NCBI GenBank assembly: GCA_000733355.1
Contig: JNVV01000002.1
Location: forward strand, 487,337-551,336
DNA from: Falciphora oryzae
Lineage: Eukaryota; Ascomycota; Sordariomycetes; Magnaporthales; Magnaporthaceae
Reading direction: 5' to 3'
Length of the DNA stretch: 64,000 nt
Shown: positions 12,738 through 26,455 of the stretch, piece after piece
Layout of the letters: every line of letters starts with the position of its first letter
Position numbering within the stretch: the first letter of the stretch is position 1
The notes under the pieces: model-generated
Databases searched by the model: none
What the model saw: only the letters and a program-made list of their open reading frames with translations
What the model was told of the DNA's origin: nothing
Program-made: the position numbers and the translations under genes

Positions 12738-14004
12738 CACATTTTTGTTCTCTCTACACACTTTTGCATCGGGATCTTTTGTTATATGTGATTTGAATGG
12801 TGGCTTCTGGGAGCTTTTGGGACGGCAGGTCTGGACAGGGCGTAAGGCGATGGCTTAGAGGCATTGGGGGGTTTTTGTCCATGATATCCATATCCACTTT
12901 ACGCCATTTGTTTTTACATCCGTCTGGCGCTGTTTCGCGGTTCGGCGTTATCCACCTCGGTACTGCTGGTCTTGTTTTTGTTATCAACCCTTCTTACCTA
13001 GCGAGGTGTAACGCCTAGAGTATGCAAGCTCAACATCAACAATTTATGAGGCATCCGTCCTTCCGGCCCTCCATGCTCGTAGCGGTAGCGCATGTCGGGG
13101 TGTGTGGCCACCATCAATGTGTTTCGAGGTCTAGCTTGGTCATCTATGTGAGGTCAGGTGGTGAGTGCACCACCACTTTTGGTGATCGATCCTGAGCACC
13201 GGATGCCGTGAGCCGGCGAAGAGACGGGCAAATACACCCTGCTAAACAAAAGAGGCGGAAAGACCACAGGACCATGCTCCGGTTATCCCTCATTTCGTCA
13301 GTGGGTTGGGGAGTGCGCAAGTGCAGCCCTGGCAGACTCGACACGCCCACCTTCCCGGTGTTCCGGAACGGGAGAGAGAAAGAAAGACTCATCGGCGTCG
13401 ACCATTGAAAGCCTGCCACTCAGTCCAGACCCCAGCTAGCGTCGGGCACACGAGCATCACCCGGGTTTCCCAACAGACAAGGGGGAGGAAGGACAACACG
13501 AGCGGGGACAATGATGATGACGATGATGGATGACACGCCTCCATGCTCCATGATGACCCAGGATACGCGCCGCGGCGTTGTGTTGGCCGTCCGTCCGTCA
13601 GCCGTGGCGAAGAAGCGTGTCACTTGCGCACACACCGCGTTTCCGTCCGTCCCACGGTCTGGGGCCGGCCTGCTGTCGTCGCGTGCAAAGGCGCAGGGCA
13701 GACGGGGGCCTGTGCGTGCGGCTTTGTATGGGCCACGCGGGCGGGCGGTTCACGGCGGCGCACCCGTTGGAAATAGCCGCTTCACTACCTGCTGAGGTGT
13801 GCATTGCTGTTGACCCCAGCCGCCCACTTCCTTGACACCCCCGTCATCTTGCCTTTTTGTTGTTTTATATCCCAATCCACACTTGTGATTATGATGATGC
13901 CGAAGATGGTTCATCAGCCGCGGTGGGTCGGTTCGTCGACAGCATGCCAGGGGTCAAAACATTGATTTCTAACCAAGGCCACCAAAGCCCTTAGCTGCAG
14001 CCTA

Positions 14005-14025
14005 TTTTTTTTTTTTTTTTTTTTT
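14005..14025. repeat. Poly(T) tract, 21 bases
   Basis: Uninterrupted T run in the convergent intergenic region. Confidence 0.95.
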
Positions 14026-14856
14026 GCAAATGTCACGCCGTGAGCCGTCCGTCGTGAATAGCACGCCCAACCCACCCAACAACCCCCAGCTCGGCCTCGG
14101 CTCGGAGGAATGGGAAATGGGTGGGCACATGAAGAAAAAATTGGAACAAAAAGACGATAATGCAAGATTGAGGATTCCAGCCCCACTCATTCCCATGCAA
14201 GGAAGAAAATGGAAGAGCTGGAAGTGCCTAATCTTCCGGGATGGACAGCCGTCGGGGTGAGGTGAGGGTCTCTCCACAAGCGGCCTACTCTTCAATCGCC
14301 ACACACACACCAACCACACCCACACCCACACCAACAAACACCCGGGGGGCCAGCAACCAACCGTGTGACTCACTCGGCCACCGGCCACCCACGATCGATC
14401 GTGCAATTTTGGTTTTGCATCTTTCACACAATTTCTTGGACCAAGGGGAGAAGAGGTCACGGGGGCAGATTGCCCTGGTCCCGGCGGTTCTCGTTGGAGA
14501 AACTCCGAAAACTCACCGAATGTTGGGAAAATCCCCGCAGCCTTGATGGGCTGGGCGGTGGTTTGTTGCCATTGCTGCTGGGAATACAGAAGTTAGCTAC
14601 GACTTTTAGAGACCGGGCGGATCGTCAGGGGGGGTTCCAGTCTCCTGCTTCTTCTTCTTCTTCCTCATGTGGTTACCATGCCGACAAGGCCCTGGAAGCT
14701 CAGGCCACCAGTTCGGCGGCCCTATCGCCGTCGTCGTCGCAGGTTCATCGCCGCACGCGGCAGTAGAATGTGCGGATGGATGCTACCTAATGCAGAATCG
14801 TTTGTCAGACGGCGAGGACACAGACAAATAGCACAACGCAAGGCAGCCAAATCGCG

Positions 14857-14874
14857 AAAAAAAAAAAAAAAAAA
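14857..14874. repeat. Poly(A) tract, 18 bases
   Basis: Uninterrupted A run about 830 bases to the right of the poly(T) tract at 14005-14025. Confidence 0.95.
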
Positions 14875-16316
14875 CGCATCCGCAAAAGTCAGTCGGTCCC
14901 GATAATCACCAAGCGTCACCAGTCATCAAGCCAAAACGTAGTTGGTCGTAGGAACCGTTTTTGACTCTCTGGAAAGCTCTCTCATCTTGCTGCTACCTAT
15001 TTTCTAAAAAAGAAAGAAAAAAAAAAGAAAAGAGATGGCGCGCCAAGAGAAAGGGGTGGGGATGGATGAGGAAGGTTGTTTCTTGCCTGTCTGCCTGACT
15101 CTTTTTTTTTGTCGTCTAAGCAAATAATAGGGGGAAAGAAACAAAGTATGCAAAGTCGAGACGGGCAAAGTGTGTGTTTTTCTTTCTTAGCCTGGGAGTC
15201 ATGGGCAGTGCGTGGCAGCAGTCTCAAGAGACCGTCCTCTCTTTCTCCCCGTTTGTTTCGGTCTCGTCAGCTTGTGCTTGTGCGCTTCAAATTTCTCGAC
15301 ACGAAGAAGGGACTCGCGTTTCTGCCCTTTCAAATAGAGGTTTCCTCGTGAAAGCAAGGGAAGCGCATAGGAAAACCGCGCGAGCGAGCCACATTGCTTG
15401 GCAGGTGTTCAGTATTATCCGGGACCCGCTTTGTGCGCCCGTTTTGTGTCACGCGGATGCTCCGGGGGATAGCCGTCGAGACTGGGTGAGAAATGGCGAA
15501 GGGAAAGTCAGGGGTCGTCGAGAATCGTCGCGCGCACGCTGGGCGGCTCGCATCGTTCCTCGCTCGCTCCCCCTTTTCACTTCTACATCGTCTCCTCCCT
15601 CTGCTCCTAGCGTCCCCGTACATCTCGACTTGTGCAAGATTGGATATGTTCCATCTCCCTCTCCTCCACCTCGTCATCCTTCCTTTCCGTATATGTTCCC
15701 TCCCCGACGACAGACTGTCGATGCGGAGAATGCCCGGCTCATTGCCAACAAACGAGTGAAATGCAAAACGACCAAGGAAAATTGATTAGCAAGGCATTCG
15801 AGACACCACGATTCGTGCGTGTGCTCGGAAAATCAGACACCAGACACCCCTTCTCCTCCCTTTCCTACTCATCGTACACAAGGACATGAAAAATGACAAG
15901 ACACGAAAAGATGCAAGACATCAACTGACTCCCGCTCTTGACTGTCTGTCGCTTGCCAAACTTTGGAGCGCCCTGATCCCCAGGTTTGCCTGATATGCTT
16001 TGTTTGCGTGTCCCAACACCAACGCCGTTCCACTGAGGAAACTCCCCGGCGGATGGCTGCATGCAAAAGAAAAGAATAAACAGCTAAAAAGCCGTTTTTG
16101 CCGCCCCTTTTAGACCTCGTCGACTTTCTAGAGTTTCTGTCATCGCAGTGAGCTCTCGTCAAAAGTCTGCCGAGGCTGTGGTATCAAAAAGCACCAGCGC
16201 CCCAGAGCTCCGTCTCCGCGAAACACCGCTGGATATGACGCTAGGGAAAAAAAGGAACGATATAGTATCACAGTAGGATGCATACTTGCGCAGTAGCAAA
16301 GACAACGTCAAAGCCC

Positions 16317-18577
16317 TCAGTTGAGGATGCCCTCCCACATCCCAGGCCCGCCAATGCCGCCCACAGCAGGGTGCAGCGACGAGATAGGGAATTGTTGGGC
16401 AGCCTCGGTTGAGCAGCAGACACGCTTGCGCGAGTCGGACCGTATGACCGAGCCGCGAAGAAGCGGCTCGCTCGTCATGGGGGCGAGCCTAGGGCGGACC
16501 AGAGAGTCCGTCCAGCCGTTCTGCCGAGAGAACGAGGGCTTGGTTTCGGGTTGGCTCCGCGAGACGCTGGAGTGTCCCAGAAGCTCCCTAACATCGTCTT
16601 GAAGGCTGATGTCGATAGACTGGGGCCGGCTGCGCTTCGAGCCGGTGCGCGGAGCAGGAGTGGGCAGGTGCACCTGCGGGGCGGCCTGGTAGTTGTGCAG
16701 CTCCTGCAGAGCGCGCGCAGCCGCATCGTCGTCCATCTCACTAGCCTTGCGGGCCAGCGGCGTCTCCATTGACATGGTGCACGGGTCCTTACCCACCGGG
16801 CCGGCGTAGGACTCGGGCGAAGACGACCTGTCGCAGTTCTCCTCGTAATCCTCGGGAACCGAAGCGATGGTGGGCCTCATGCTCAGCCTCTCACTGCACT
16901 GCTTCGCATACCTGCATCGCGCCTGTACATCCAGTTTGGTAGACGGCGCGCTAGCAAGCGACGAAGCAGATGAGATCGAGGAGGAGCGTGATGTCCGGGA
17001 CGAGTCCGAGATCATCGATTCAGGCGAGGAAGCAGTGGAGATGGTGTTGGCGAGCGACGACCGGCGACCAGTGAAGTAGCTCTGCGGGGACGAAGTCATG
17101 GGAGCAGCCCAAGGAGCGTAGGTTGTTGGTCCTGCGCACGAGGCCTGCGCCATGGCAAGGCTCATCGACGGTGCGCCCCGGAGCAGGTGCGAAGCAGCAT
17201 TCACGGCAGGAGTGCTGTATCCGCTGGACTGAGGCGTCAGGCGCGGCGTAGGAAGAAGACCCAGTGCGGGAGCAAGCCGGCCGGGAGTATATACAGTGGC
17301 CGGGGCGGGCTCCATAACCATTGGCGCGTACGACTTGGGGGTTGGGAGCAGGAACTCGGGTGAATCACCACCGAAACCGCACGGCCTGTCGGAGGGAGAC
17401 GTCGAGTAAAGGGATCGGGGCGAGGAGGAGAGTTCGAGAGACGCGGGAGCCGGCCGCGACGGAGGTGCGAGGTCGTCGAGGTTGTCCAGCTCGGGGGTGA
17501 GCTTCAAGACGATATTCCTGAAGTCCTCGCATTGCCTGTCGAAGAGTCTCTGGGCGGCCCCGCCGGGAGATGGCGGCTGCGACGGCGTAAACTTCATGAC
17601 GCAATCGGTCCAACGGTGGTAAATCTCGTTGGTGATGTGCAACTTCCAGTTCACGGCGAGCAGAAACGCCATCTCGTTCTGGTTGATCTCCCGAGTCGCC
17701 AGTCCCGAGATCTTGCTCCAGGCGCGCGCCGAGTAGTTGCGATCCTGCAGATACTTGGAGGCGAGGATAAGCGCTGCAAGGAACATGCGACGGCCGCACT
17801 GGAGGGCGCGGCTGGCGTGGCAGTCCTCGGGCTGCTCCATGGTGAAGTCATGCGCCGGCACATGGGCCTTGATCAGGATCAGGTAGTACAGGGCGACCTG
17901 CAGAGTCGAGAAGCTCGTGCGTGACCTGCGCAGAGTCTCTTGGATGAAAGTGCGCAGAGGCAGAACGCTGTTGCTTGCCTCGGAACGGCAAATCACCGAG
18001 GAGGTGGGCCAAATGGCCTCGACGATCTGGGTAGATGAATCTGTAGGAAGGGGAGTAAGTTTATGCACTTATCGTGCTTTAGTGCAGTCACTGCAGACTG
18101 CCGTGCTTGCTTACCGACGAGGTTGTCAACAAAGTTGACCTTGCGGTCGGCCTGGCGGACGAGCGATGGCGGACATCCTGAGCGTGTGGTCGAGCAGCTG
18201 GTCGAGCGACGGGGGTTTTGGCGCAGCTCTGGAGGAACGGGGATATCGACGTGCAAGGCTGCTTGTTGTTGTTGGGCCGTTGATCGGTAATCGAATTTCA
18301 GGGGCTTCTCGGTGGTGGTGCCAAAGTCGAATGTTTGCACGCGCCGAAGACTGCGGCGGTATGAGTCGCACGAGTCCGAGTCGACGGACGTGGCGGAGCT
18401 GGCATCGGACTTTTGTGAGATCGCGTCGGACCAGCCCGAAGAGATCGAGGCCGAGGTCGTTTGCGAAGAAGTGCTGCAGAAGCTGGACGCATAGTGCGGC
18501 GCATTGAAATAGGCGCTGTACTCGGGCTCGGATCGCGGTGCGAGGGCGGCGGGCAAAACATGCTGGTCGCACCTCAT
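16317..18577 (-). CDS. Pho80/Pcl-type cyclin (partner of a Pho85-like CDK)
   Basis: Pho80-family cyclins bind Pho85-like kinases and steer them in phosphate, amino-acid or morphogenesis control. There are two exons, 18577-18115 and 18040-16317. The 74-base intron starts GTAAGC and ends ACAG; joining reads FVDNLV-DSSTQIVEAIW and gives 728 residues. The cyclin fold covers about 155-300: LPLRTFIQETLRRSRTS, then a helix with LYYLILIKAHVP, then AALILASKYLQDRNYSARAW, then INQNEMAFLLAVNWKLHI. The Leu-Ala-Ser-Lys-Tyr-Leu and Asn-Trp-Lys-Leu parts are hallmarks of Pcl cyclins. The N-terminal 150 and C-terminal 400 residues are Ser/Pro-rich and probably disordered, as in Pcl5- and Clg1-like proteins. 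The exact yeast counterpart is not clear. An unusually long region without genes lies upstream. Confidence 0.9.
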
Positions 18578-20179
18578 CTTGGAGGTAGTGGTTGGTGAAT
18601 GAGGAGGATGGAGAGTCGTCGAGGATGTAGGTGATAATTGTACTATGAGATGGAGTGGAGATGAAAACCTCCAGTCGCCGCCGTGATGTGGCAGTGTTAA
18701 CCGATGGACCGTCGAGTGTTGACCGAAATCGAAGCGCTATCGAGAAGGAAGCCCGGCAGGAGACGGAGACCGCATTAATTAAAAGGAAGTCTCGGTGCTG
18801 CTGTTGAGCTGACTGTCGCGGGAGCGAGGGGGTGACGCAGAGGTAGCCTAAACAAAGGATCCCTGGGCGGCGATTTCGGTAGTGGTCACACCGGAGAACA
18901 AAGCGGAGGAGGCGGCGACTGGAGAGAACGAGGTTTGCGCAAGAGGCATCGCGCAGAAACCTATGACTGAGTGGAGATGTCCCCTAGAGGGGGGAAGAGA
19001 AAGAGGTAGGAAAGGGCGGGAGGTCAGAAGTAATAAAGATACAGGAACGCGGGTCAGTGTTGAAGCATCAACACGGCGGTTACTATATCATCAGGGGATC
19101 GAGCTCGGCTGGAGATGTCACGATCGGGACAGTCGGCCGGGCTGCACGTCACGTCGGCGTGATGCAGGTACGTGTTTTCGGGGGGGTGGCGGCGGGCCAG
19201 GCAGTCGGCAGGGTTGTCGGGCTGTTGTCTGCTGTGGCTTGGCAGACCAGACCAGAGGCTCATACACCAACACAAGAGAGCGAGCTTCGGAGGGTCGATG
19301 CCCTTTATTGTCAGCCCGTCGACGGTGACTCCTCTTGGTGTGTGTATCTGGCTCCAGGGGCGACGGCCAGGTAGAACGGGTAGTTGGGACCAGGGGGGTG
19401 GAGAGGCAGTGACTCCTCCTGGCGTCCGATGTTAGGAGCGTGAATGGCGAAGCGGAGTGGCGACACCCCTTAACGTAAGGTAACCGACTGTTGCCGCTGG
19501 ACTGGCTGGGGCTGGGCTGGCTGAGTGTCGCTGGGCGCCAAAAATGGGGCAAGCTGGGACAGGTGGCTCCAACTGGCGGTGGTGTGACAAGGGCCCTGGC
19601 GGAAGCCTGGACGGTGGGCCCTCTTTCAAAAGAGTGTGGCGAGTGAATGACGGGGGGTGACGGGCTGAGCGGTCATACGTGGGTGTGACTGATCCAACCC
19701 CGGGAAATCGCGATCCTCCAGCGGGCAGTGAGATGCTGCCTCTTTGCGCAGGCAAGTCCGTTCTTGTCTTGGATGATTGTCGTGCGGTGAAGGAGGATGC
19801 CAGGCGATGATACGAACCGAGTAGGCTGCAGAAAATATAAATGGGGTTTTGTTGGCGATGTTCTAGGCGGAAGTGCAGGCTCCTTCTGTCTTCGCAGAGT
19901 GCAAGTGAATGCCGCGCGAATTCAGCAGGGACGACACAACGACACCTGGCCAGTAGGACAAAGGCCGACTCGGAAGGAGAGAGGCAGGGGAAAACGTCGC
20001 GGCGAAAAGGGGCCACGGGTACGGGAGAATGAATGGCGAATAAAAGGAATAGATCAAAAAATGCTCGGGGAAAAGGAGGCACCGAGCAGAAAATATTCGG
20101 GAATATTAGAAGAAAATAACCAGAGAGAAAAGGAAATGAAAATGAAAAGCAAAAGCCCTCTCGTTTTCTGATACTCTTC

Positions 20180-20194
20180 TTTTTTTTTTTTTTT
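20180..20194. repeat. Poly(T) tract, 15 bases
   Basis: T run in the gene-poor region upstream of the cyclin gene. Confidence 0.95.
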
Positions 20195-23100
20195 CAATTC
20201 GCTTTTTGGGTCTTCAAGCAGACTACAAGAGTCGCTTTAATGGGTTCAATGGGCGTAATCGAACATGGCAACGGTTCGATGAGGGGAGAAAGGGTGGGAA
20301 ATGCGCCTGGCGATTGTTTGAGGGCGCTGGGACAGTTTTGAACATCTGGTAATACCGTGGCTACCTCCTGGAAAATGGCGGGCTGCTGCAACCTCCACTG
20401 CAGGGTGGGTGGGCTGGAGGTACAAGGCGTTTGAGGAAGCGTCGTTGCGCTTGGTTGGATGGCGTGTGTGGGCAGCACACAGAGGGAAATGCAGCCGACA
20501 TGATTGGGCGGCGCGCCCAGCCTCTGGCATGGGTGGAGGAGACCTGTCGGGTGTGCGTGTGTGGCCAGCATTTTGGTCCTTGATCAATTCCCACCCGATC
20601 CAATCCAACACGCCCACCCCCTGGCCCAGCACAATTTGGCACAGTTTCCGTGTCCGGCCCCGCCCCCATTTGATGATGCTTCCGGATCCAGATTAGCGTT
20701 CAGAGCCACTTTGCACTCTGCGTGTGCGCTAGGGATTCATTTTTCTTTTCTTTTTCTTGTTCGTCTGACTGCGACGACGGCGACGGCGATGACGGGACGC
20801 AGCAGCAGAAGGGGAGAATTGAGAATGGATGCGTATACGGGCGTGGTGATATCCTCATCAAATCCAACCAGGCAGTGAGTGTGCCTAATGCGAAATTCGA
20901 GAGGGGCTCTGTCCAGACTCCAGCGGAATCCGAGGGCGAGGGCGGTAAGACCCGAGCTCGCCGGCGAGCCCGTCTTGACGCAGCAAAAGTACATGCCACT
21001 CTTTACGCCCGCAACACGGTGGGGATAGGGTCTCTACGCGCATGTGCTGGGGGAGCCAGACAAAATGCATCCCCAGGCTAGGCTTTCTTCTCGCTCACAT
21101 TATCGCCATGGCTACCTGGCATCTAATGTTCAATGTTGTGGAATGGACAAACGGCAGATCGCGTGATTGCAAATGCGCGGTTCCGCGTCTTTTGGGTGAA
21201 CATATCACAGCAAAGCGACACTGGTCGATTCTATCATTTTTCGTCTTTCGTATGGCAGCCACTGGCTGGGCTGGCGGCAGGACCCTGCGCCAAAAGAAAT
21301 TTGGACGAGCTGAGGTCAAACTCGCCACGTTCAACCACACCGCAAAACAAATATCGCACTATTGGCCAGAGGCAATTTTCCGCCTCGTCATTCGTGGCAA
21401 CCTTTCCGCTCCGGCTGTGTGGTTATTCTAGAATTCGCCATCAGCAGCGAAGAATAAAAAGGACCATGGCGGAGAACTAAACCGCGCACCAGCGATGGCC
21501 ACGAGGGCGGGTGGTGCTGGCCGAATGGGGTGGTCTGGTGGGCCTCGCACTGTCCATCAACCAACACTCGATCCGCTCAATTTGTCGGTTTAAGGTTTGT
21601 GACGCACTCTCGCTGGAAACGAAAAGGCTTTGTCTCGGTGCGTGCGGTGGGGAGACTTGACTGAAGACGACGGCACCATCAACAATCTCCACGCCAATTG
21701 ATGGTGTGTGCGGTGCTGCGACGTTTGGCGGGATGGTTTCTGCCGCTTCCTGCTAAGCCGGCCTTGGACTGGCAAACCGGCATGGGTCGATCGATGGCTG
21801 CGCTGCTTCTTCGCCTCAGTGGGTGGAGGCTAGGTTGCTCTGGTTTGCGCTGTGCCCCCAGCGGCCTCGTCGAGGTTCAGCCGTCAGCCGGCAAGCGATT
21901 CTCTTGCCAAATTTAGGTATATCTTGAATCAGGGAAACATTTTCCCCGCGTGGTGTGTTAGTGAACCGACCGGCGCAGACCACACAGCCCAGCGTCATGC
22001 GTTCTTCAGACCTGGAATCGAGAGGCTGCCGCCCCGACACCGCATCGCTCTGAGCGTCGAAATGTGATGAGAAGGGAAAAAAGCAAACACAGCAAAAAGA
22101 TCGGCCAGGCACGGGCTGCGGCAGCAACGTCGTGGCTCGGCAACTTGCTGCTCGTCGACGCCATGCGCGAGACAGAGAGGCTTTGGACTTGCATGGCACC
22201 CTACATGCGGACTATACTAATAGCCTGCGTATCCGTTTATTCGCTGGAGCTCCACGACAGTGAGGATGAGTCTGCGCATACGTACTAAGTGCACTTTGCT
22301 ATACTGGCCGCATACCCGCCTGACGTCTCACAAACCGCCATCTTGTCCGCCCGAAGAAACCAACCAACCAACCGCTTCCGGCGAATGCGTTTCTCGGGTT
22401 TGCATATTGCTGGGCGCTGTCGTCCGCAGCGCCGGGCCGGGTCTCACCGGGGCGACTCACACGCAGCAAAGCTCACGTTACCGGGCATAGAAAAGAGGGC
22501 ATTCGACGAACAATGCACTCTCTCCACCCTGTCTTGGCCAGGGAGAAAGAGGGGTTGCTCTGGCAAGCACCAGTAGAGGGAAAAACAGGGTCTCGAGACA
22601 CAGTCAGAGGCGATCAGGCCGGCACTTGGGCGGGCCCCCCAAAAACGTGTAAAGACGTTGTCGACTGATGGAGTCGAGCCCTGGCCTTGTTACGTGTCCC
22701 GCAAGGACCCCACCAAGCACGAGTGTTTTCGGGCGAGTGACACCGGTCTGCCGCCGCTGTGTTCTTGGTCAATGGTAGGTGACACCGGGCGGTCATCCAC
22801 ACGCAAGAACCCTCCTGCGGCGCTTAGCCGAACCCTTTTGATGAGCAACGATGGTGCTTCGGGATGCAAAAAGACGTAGGCAGGCAGACGTGTGCTCCTC
22901 ATGTCTCCCAGACGTGCGCCGGCTGTGGTCCACGGTGCCGTGTTGCTGTGGCAAGCACAGCCAGTGCCTCGAGAGCCAGATAGCACTCGCAGGCGATGTG
23001 AGTCCCGACGGCCTGCCTGCTCGTGGTCCAAAACAAGTTAGTCCCCCTATGATGCGTGACCAAGCCTGCATGTAGCGGTCTAGCTGGCCCCGCCCTAGAC

Positions 23101-23634
23101 GTGTCGGGCGGGCCGATTAGGTCCCATGAGTGCTGCGTCAGACTGCCCCCTCCCTTCTGCTTGGTTCTTGCAACTCGTGCAGTGTTGGCAACGCAACGCC
23201 CGCAGGAAAAATACTGGGACAACACCACACCAAGAAATAGCCGGCAGCCAGCAGCAGCATCACGGCGAGCCACGACTGGAGAAACCCAAAATCGCGGTCC
23301 CGGGCATGGCAGACCGCATGGGGGCCCAAGGAGGCGAGGGGAAATGTGGTTTGCTTGGAAAACAATGCCTTGCGCAAGAGGCTGCAGCCATCCACGTCGG
23401 CAGCCTTACTGCACCACATATGGCTTGGCTCGGGGCGGGCGTAAACAGAGCAGCGTCAGTGATGCTGCCGTGGTGCAATTCTGGCCCGTTCAAGCTGCCT
23501 GCGTTCGCCAGTCACACCTTGCGAGCAAACCGTTCAGGGGCAGCACAGGAAACGAGAGCCCTCGACAGGTCCCAAGGATTGCCGCCGCTGGCATGCAATG
23601 CAATCCCTTACCTGCCTGCCAACCTGCCTGCACT

Positions 23635-23669
23635 GCACGCACACACACACGCACACACACGCACACGCA
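23635..23669. repeat. CA-rich microsatellite
   Basis: Imperfect CA repeat with regular CG interruptions. Confidence 0.85.
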
Positions 23670-24286
23670 ACAGCGTCCTTCCTCCCATCCCTCTAATCGA
23701 ATCGAACCATCGGAGTAAGCAGGCCGCTTGATTGGGCGAGCCGAAGCTTCCGATCCGGGAATTGGCGTCGGCTCTGCCTCGTTTGCGTCGACTCTAGCCA
23801 CCAGCCAGCCAAGCCCGATCCTTATTTCGCAAACCGGGGCAAATCTTGGTTGGTTGCCCACGCCAACTCGACCTGCGAGTCTTCGAAGCCAGCAAAACGG
23901 GCAAACACAAGGCAACCAACCACCGGGAAATAAAAACTTGACACGGACGGGCCCCCGCAGGCGCGGGCAAACAACCACTTTTGCTGATCCCTACCGCCTC
24001 CGTTGGCTCTCGTAGTTTGAAGCCTTCGAGAAAAGGAGACCCGGCTGTTGGCAATCCTCCACGTTCCTGCCCCTCCTTCCGCTGGGGGACATTTGGACCC
24101 CACAACACATCGCAGGCTCGCTCAATAACGACACGGCCAATCAGGAGGGGTCTTGTCGCCCAGCGCAGCAACCACCAGCATTGAGCTCCTTGACATGCAG
24201 CCTTTCTTTCGACCCAGCCCCTCTTTTTCCGCCCCACCGTATCCTACCCACCCCTGTCTGTGTGCTTGATTGAAGAAGGAACGAAG

Positions 24287-24303
24287 AAAAAAAAAAAAAA
24301 AAA
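24287..24303. repeat. Poly(A) tract, 17 bases
   Basis: Uninterrupted A run in non-coding DNA. Confidence 0.95.
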
Positions 24304-24695
24304 CAGACGACGGCGAGTGAGTCAACATGATCTTTGCTGTCCGCATTCATAGCGGGCTGGCTATTGCACGCTTTGTTCACGATCGTCATGGATGTATGTG
24401 CGGCGCCGAGGATCCATGAGAGATGAGGGCCCCGATTGTGCGGCGCATGTTGATACGACGTACCCAAGTCTACGCGGATGTCGCCGTCGGTCTCTCTTTT
24501 TTGGGGCTTTGGCCTGTGGAGCAAAGGCGAGGCCTCAGACACTCAGGGTGCACCGCCCGCGCTCGGCATTACGAAGCCGATCTAGACGGTTTCAAGATGC
24601 CCTCCCTTTTCGGGAGAAGAGTGAGCAATTCTGGACCAACGCGTTCGATAATTCGTTCCCCGTATTACTGTCATGGCCGCAACAAACCCTGGCTG

Positions 24696-24723
24696 AAAAA
24701 AAAAAAAAAAGAAAAAAAAAAAA
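24696..24723. repeat. Double poly(A) tract (15 + 12 bases)
   Basis: Two A runs split by a single G at 24711, about 400 bases after the previous A run. Confidence 0.95.
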
Positions 24724-25696
24724 GACAACCCACCAAGGATGGATGGATGGGTGCCGTCGGCTGTGCCTCTCAAAAGGGAATAGGGGGGCCACGGCGTCGG
24801 CGGCGGCGAGGGCGACAATGGGCCGCGAAAGAGGGCCCAGGCTAGGCCGGGCTGGCCACTCGACCTACGTAGTAAACCGCCCGCTAAGCTATGTGTATCC
24901 CTCCGCCGAAAGGTCACCACACCCATATCACGGCGGCCACCTAAACAAGACCACCCACCCCTCGTGGTCCCCCTGAGTCATCCGTGGATCCCTCACAAGA
25001 GCGATGGAAGAGGGGGGACAGAAAGCGTCGGACTAATCGGATCTCGTTGTCCAACAACACCATTTTCTGCAAGACCCTCACACTCTCTCGTAACATGGCA
25101 GCCACTCGCTGATGCCTGGTGTTGCCCTGGCTAGCGTGGCCACCTCTCCTGAGCCCGGCCAACCTAATCAGGATCGCGCAATTGGTGTCCGCGTCTCGGC
25201 CGTGTCTCAAACTCGACGGCTGGTCATGAGAGAGAGGGATACGTAGTAATGTAACGGAGTATTCCGTGTACCGTTCTAGAAGCCATCTCCGATCTCCCCA
25301 AGTCCGCTCCTTCCAAAAGGTGCTCCGCCTGATTGATGTCAGATGTCGGCTACCTAGGCACCGACCCTCTTGCAAGGGAATGCCGTTCGTTGCACGTGCT
25401 ACCATCCAACAACATATCACTGCCGGATCGAGAGCGATGATCGTGAGAAGCAAAGGAGGGGGCGAGAGACGCGACACGAAAGAGGGGATCTCATCGAAAG
25501 CTGAGCTTTGCCGGGCCGCGAACCATCTCTCGAGAACAACACATTCTATGCCCCGTCAGCAATGAGTAACCAAAGATGAATCCCTTGGGGCTAGGTGGTG
25601 GCCAATCCGGACGTCGGCACTATTGAGCTGAAATGAGAGCCGGTCGAGATAGTGCCTCGCCTTGGCCAGCGATTGCTTGCACCCCCTTAGCCAGCC

Positions 25697-25717
25697 TTTT
25701 TTTTTTTTTTTTTTTTT
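25697..25717. repeat. Poly(T) tract, 21 bases
   Basis: Uninterrupted T run in the gene-poor region. Confidence 0.95.
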
Positions 25718-26430
25718 CGATACGATATCCCTTTCCACCGTCACGGGGCACGAAGCCTGCCGCCGCCACGCGCGCACATGTCCGCATCTCACCGTAGTGT
25801 AGTAGACAGGCCCGACAAGTCATTGTAGTGTAGTAAAACAAGCCCACAACTATCGTCAATCTTGGTATCTTTTTTTCCGTCATTTTTGCCCCAGTTGTGT
25901 GCGTGTGTGTGTGCGGCGGCGGCCTCTTGTTCTACTTATTTTCGTTTTCGATGTGGGCGGGCAGCGTATCGTTTGGCTGCTGCGCGATGCATGCATGCGT
26001 CCCGCACCGCGACTACGACTCCGGATGCCTCATTTTTCAGATGGTTTCTTTTTTTGCTTGCTTGCCACAGCCTCGCTTGGTTGTCGGTGCTTTCTTTGCC
26101 TGCTTTCCCAAGCGAAAAAAAAGCCGAACACCGCCCCCATTGCGGATAACGGCAGTTCCCGTGCGTCTCTGTCCCTGTTCTGCACGTTAGTGTTCTTCTT
26201 TTTTTTGAGCGTTGCGTTGTTGCGTGCGCCTCAATTTTTTTCGAACTCGGCTGGGGGCAGGACGAAAGAGCGTGCATGTATTTTGTTTCTTTACCCCGCC
26301 TCACTCAGGTGGCCACGGTGTGGGTAAGGTTGTCTTGGTAGCCTAAAAGCAGAAGCTGTCGGATCTGGGAAGGGAATTGATCCCTCATCTGTGTGTGGCT
26401 GAGCCTCGGGGACGCGCCGATTGCTCCCCG

Positions 26431-26455
26431 TTTTTTTTTTTTTTTTTTTTTTTTT
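26431..26455. repeat. Poly(T) tract, 25 bases
   Basis: Uninterrupted T run, the longest in this gene-poor region. Confidence 0.95.

Larger units (their letters stand above)
12738..16316. other. Convergent intergenic region, SMC5 and cyclin 3' ends
   Basis: This lies between two genes that point at each other, so it should hold only 3' UTRs, yet it is 3.6 kb long. It contains a 21-base T run (14005-14025), an 18-base A run (14857-14874) and a CA/CCA-rich patch (about 14299-14345). Open frames up to about 200 codons exist (for example 15174-15785, +) but are low in complexity, change frame quality quickly and show no domain. No gene is supported. Confidence 0.5.

Noticed and set aside
15174..15785. 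203-codon plus-strand frame between SMC5 and the cyclin
   Set aside because: Ser/Pro/Arg-rich, no domain or splice context; more likely 3' UTR or spacer.
23056..23731. Two overlapping plus-strand frames (220 and 201 codons)
   Set aside because: They overlap in different frames, end in the CA microsatellite and show no motif; neither has a clear coding bias.
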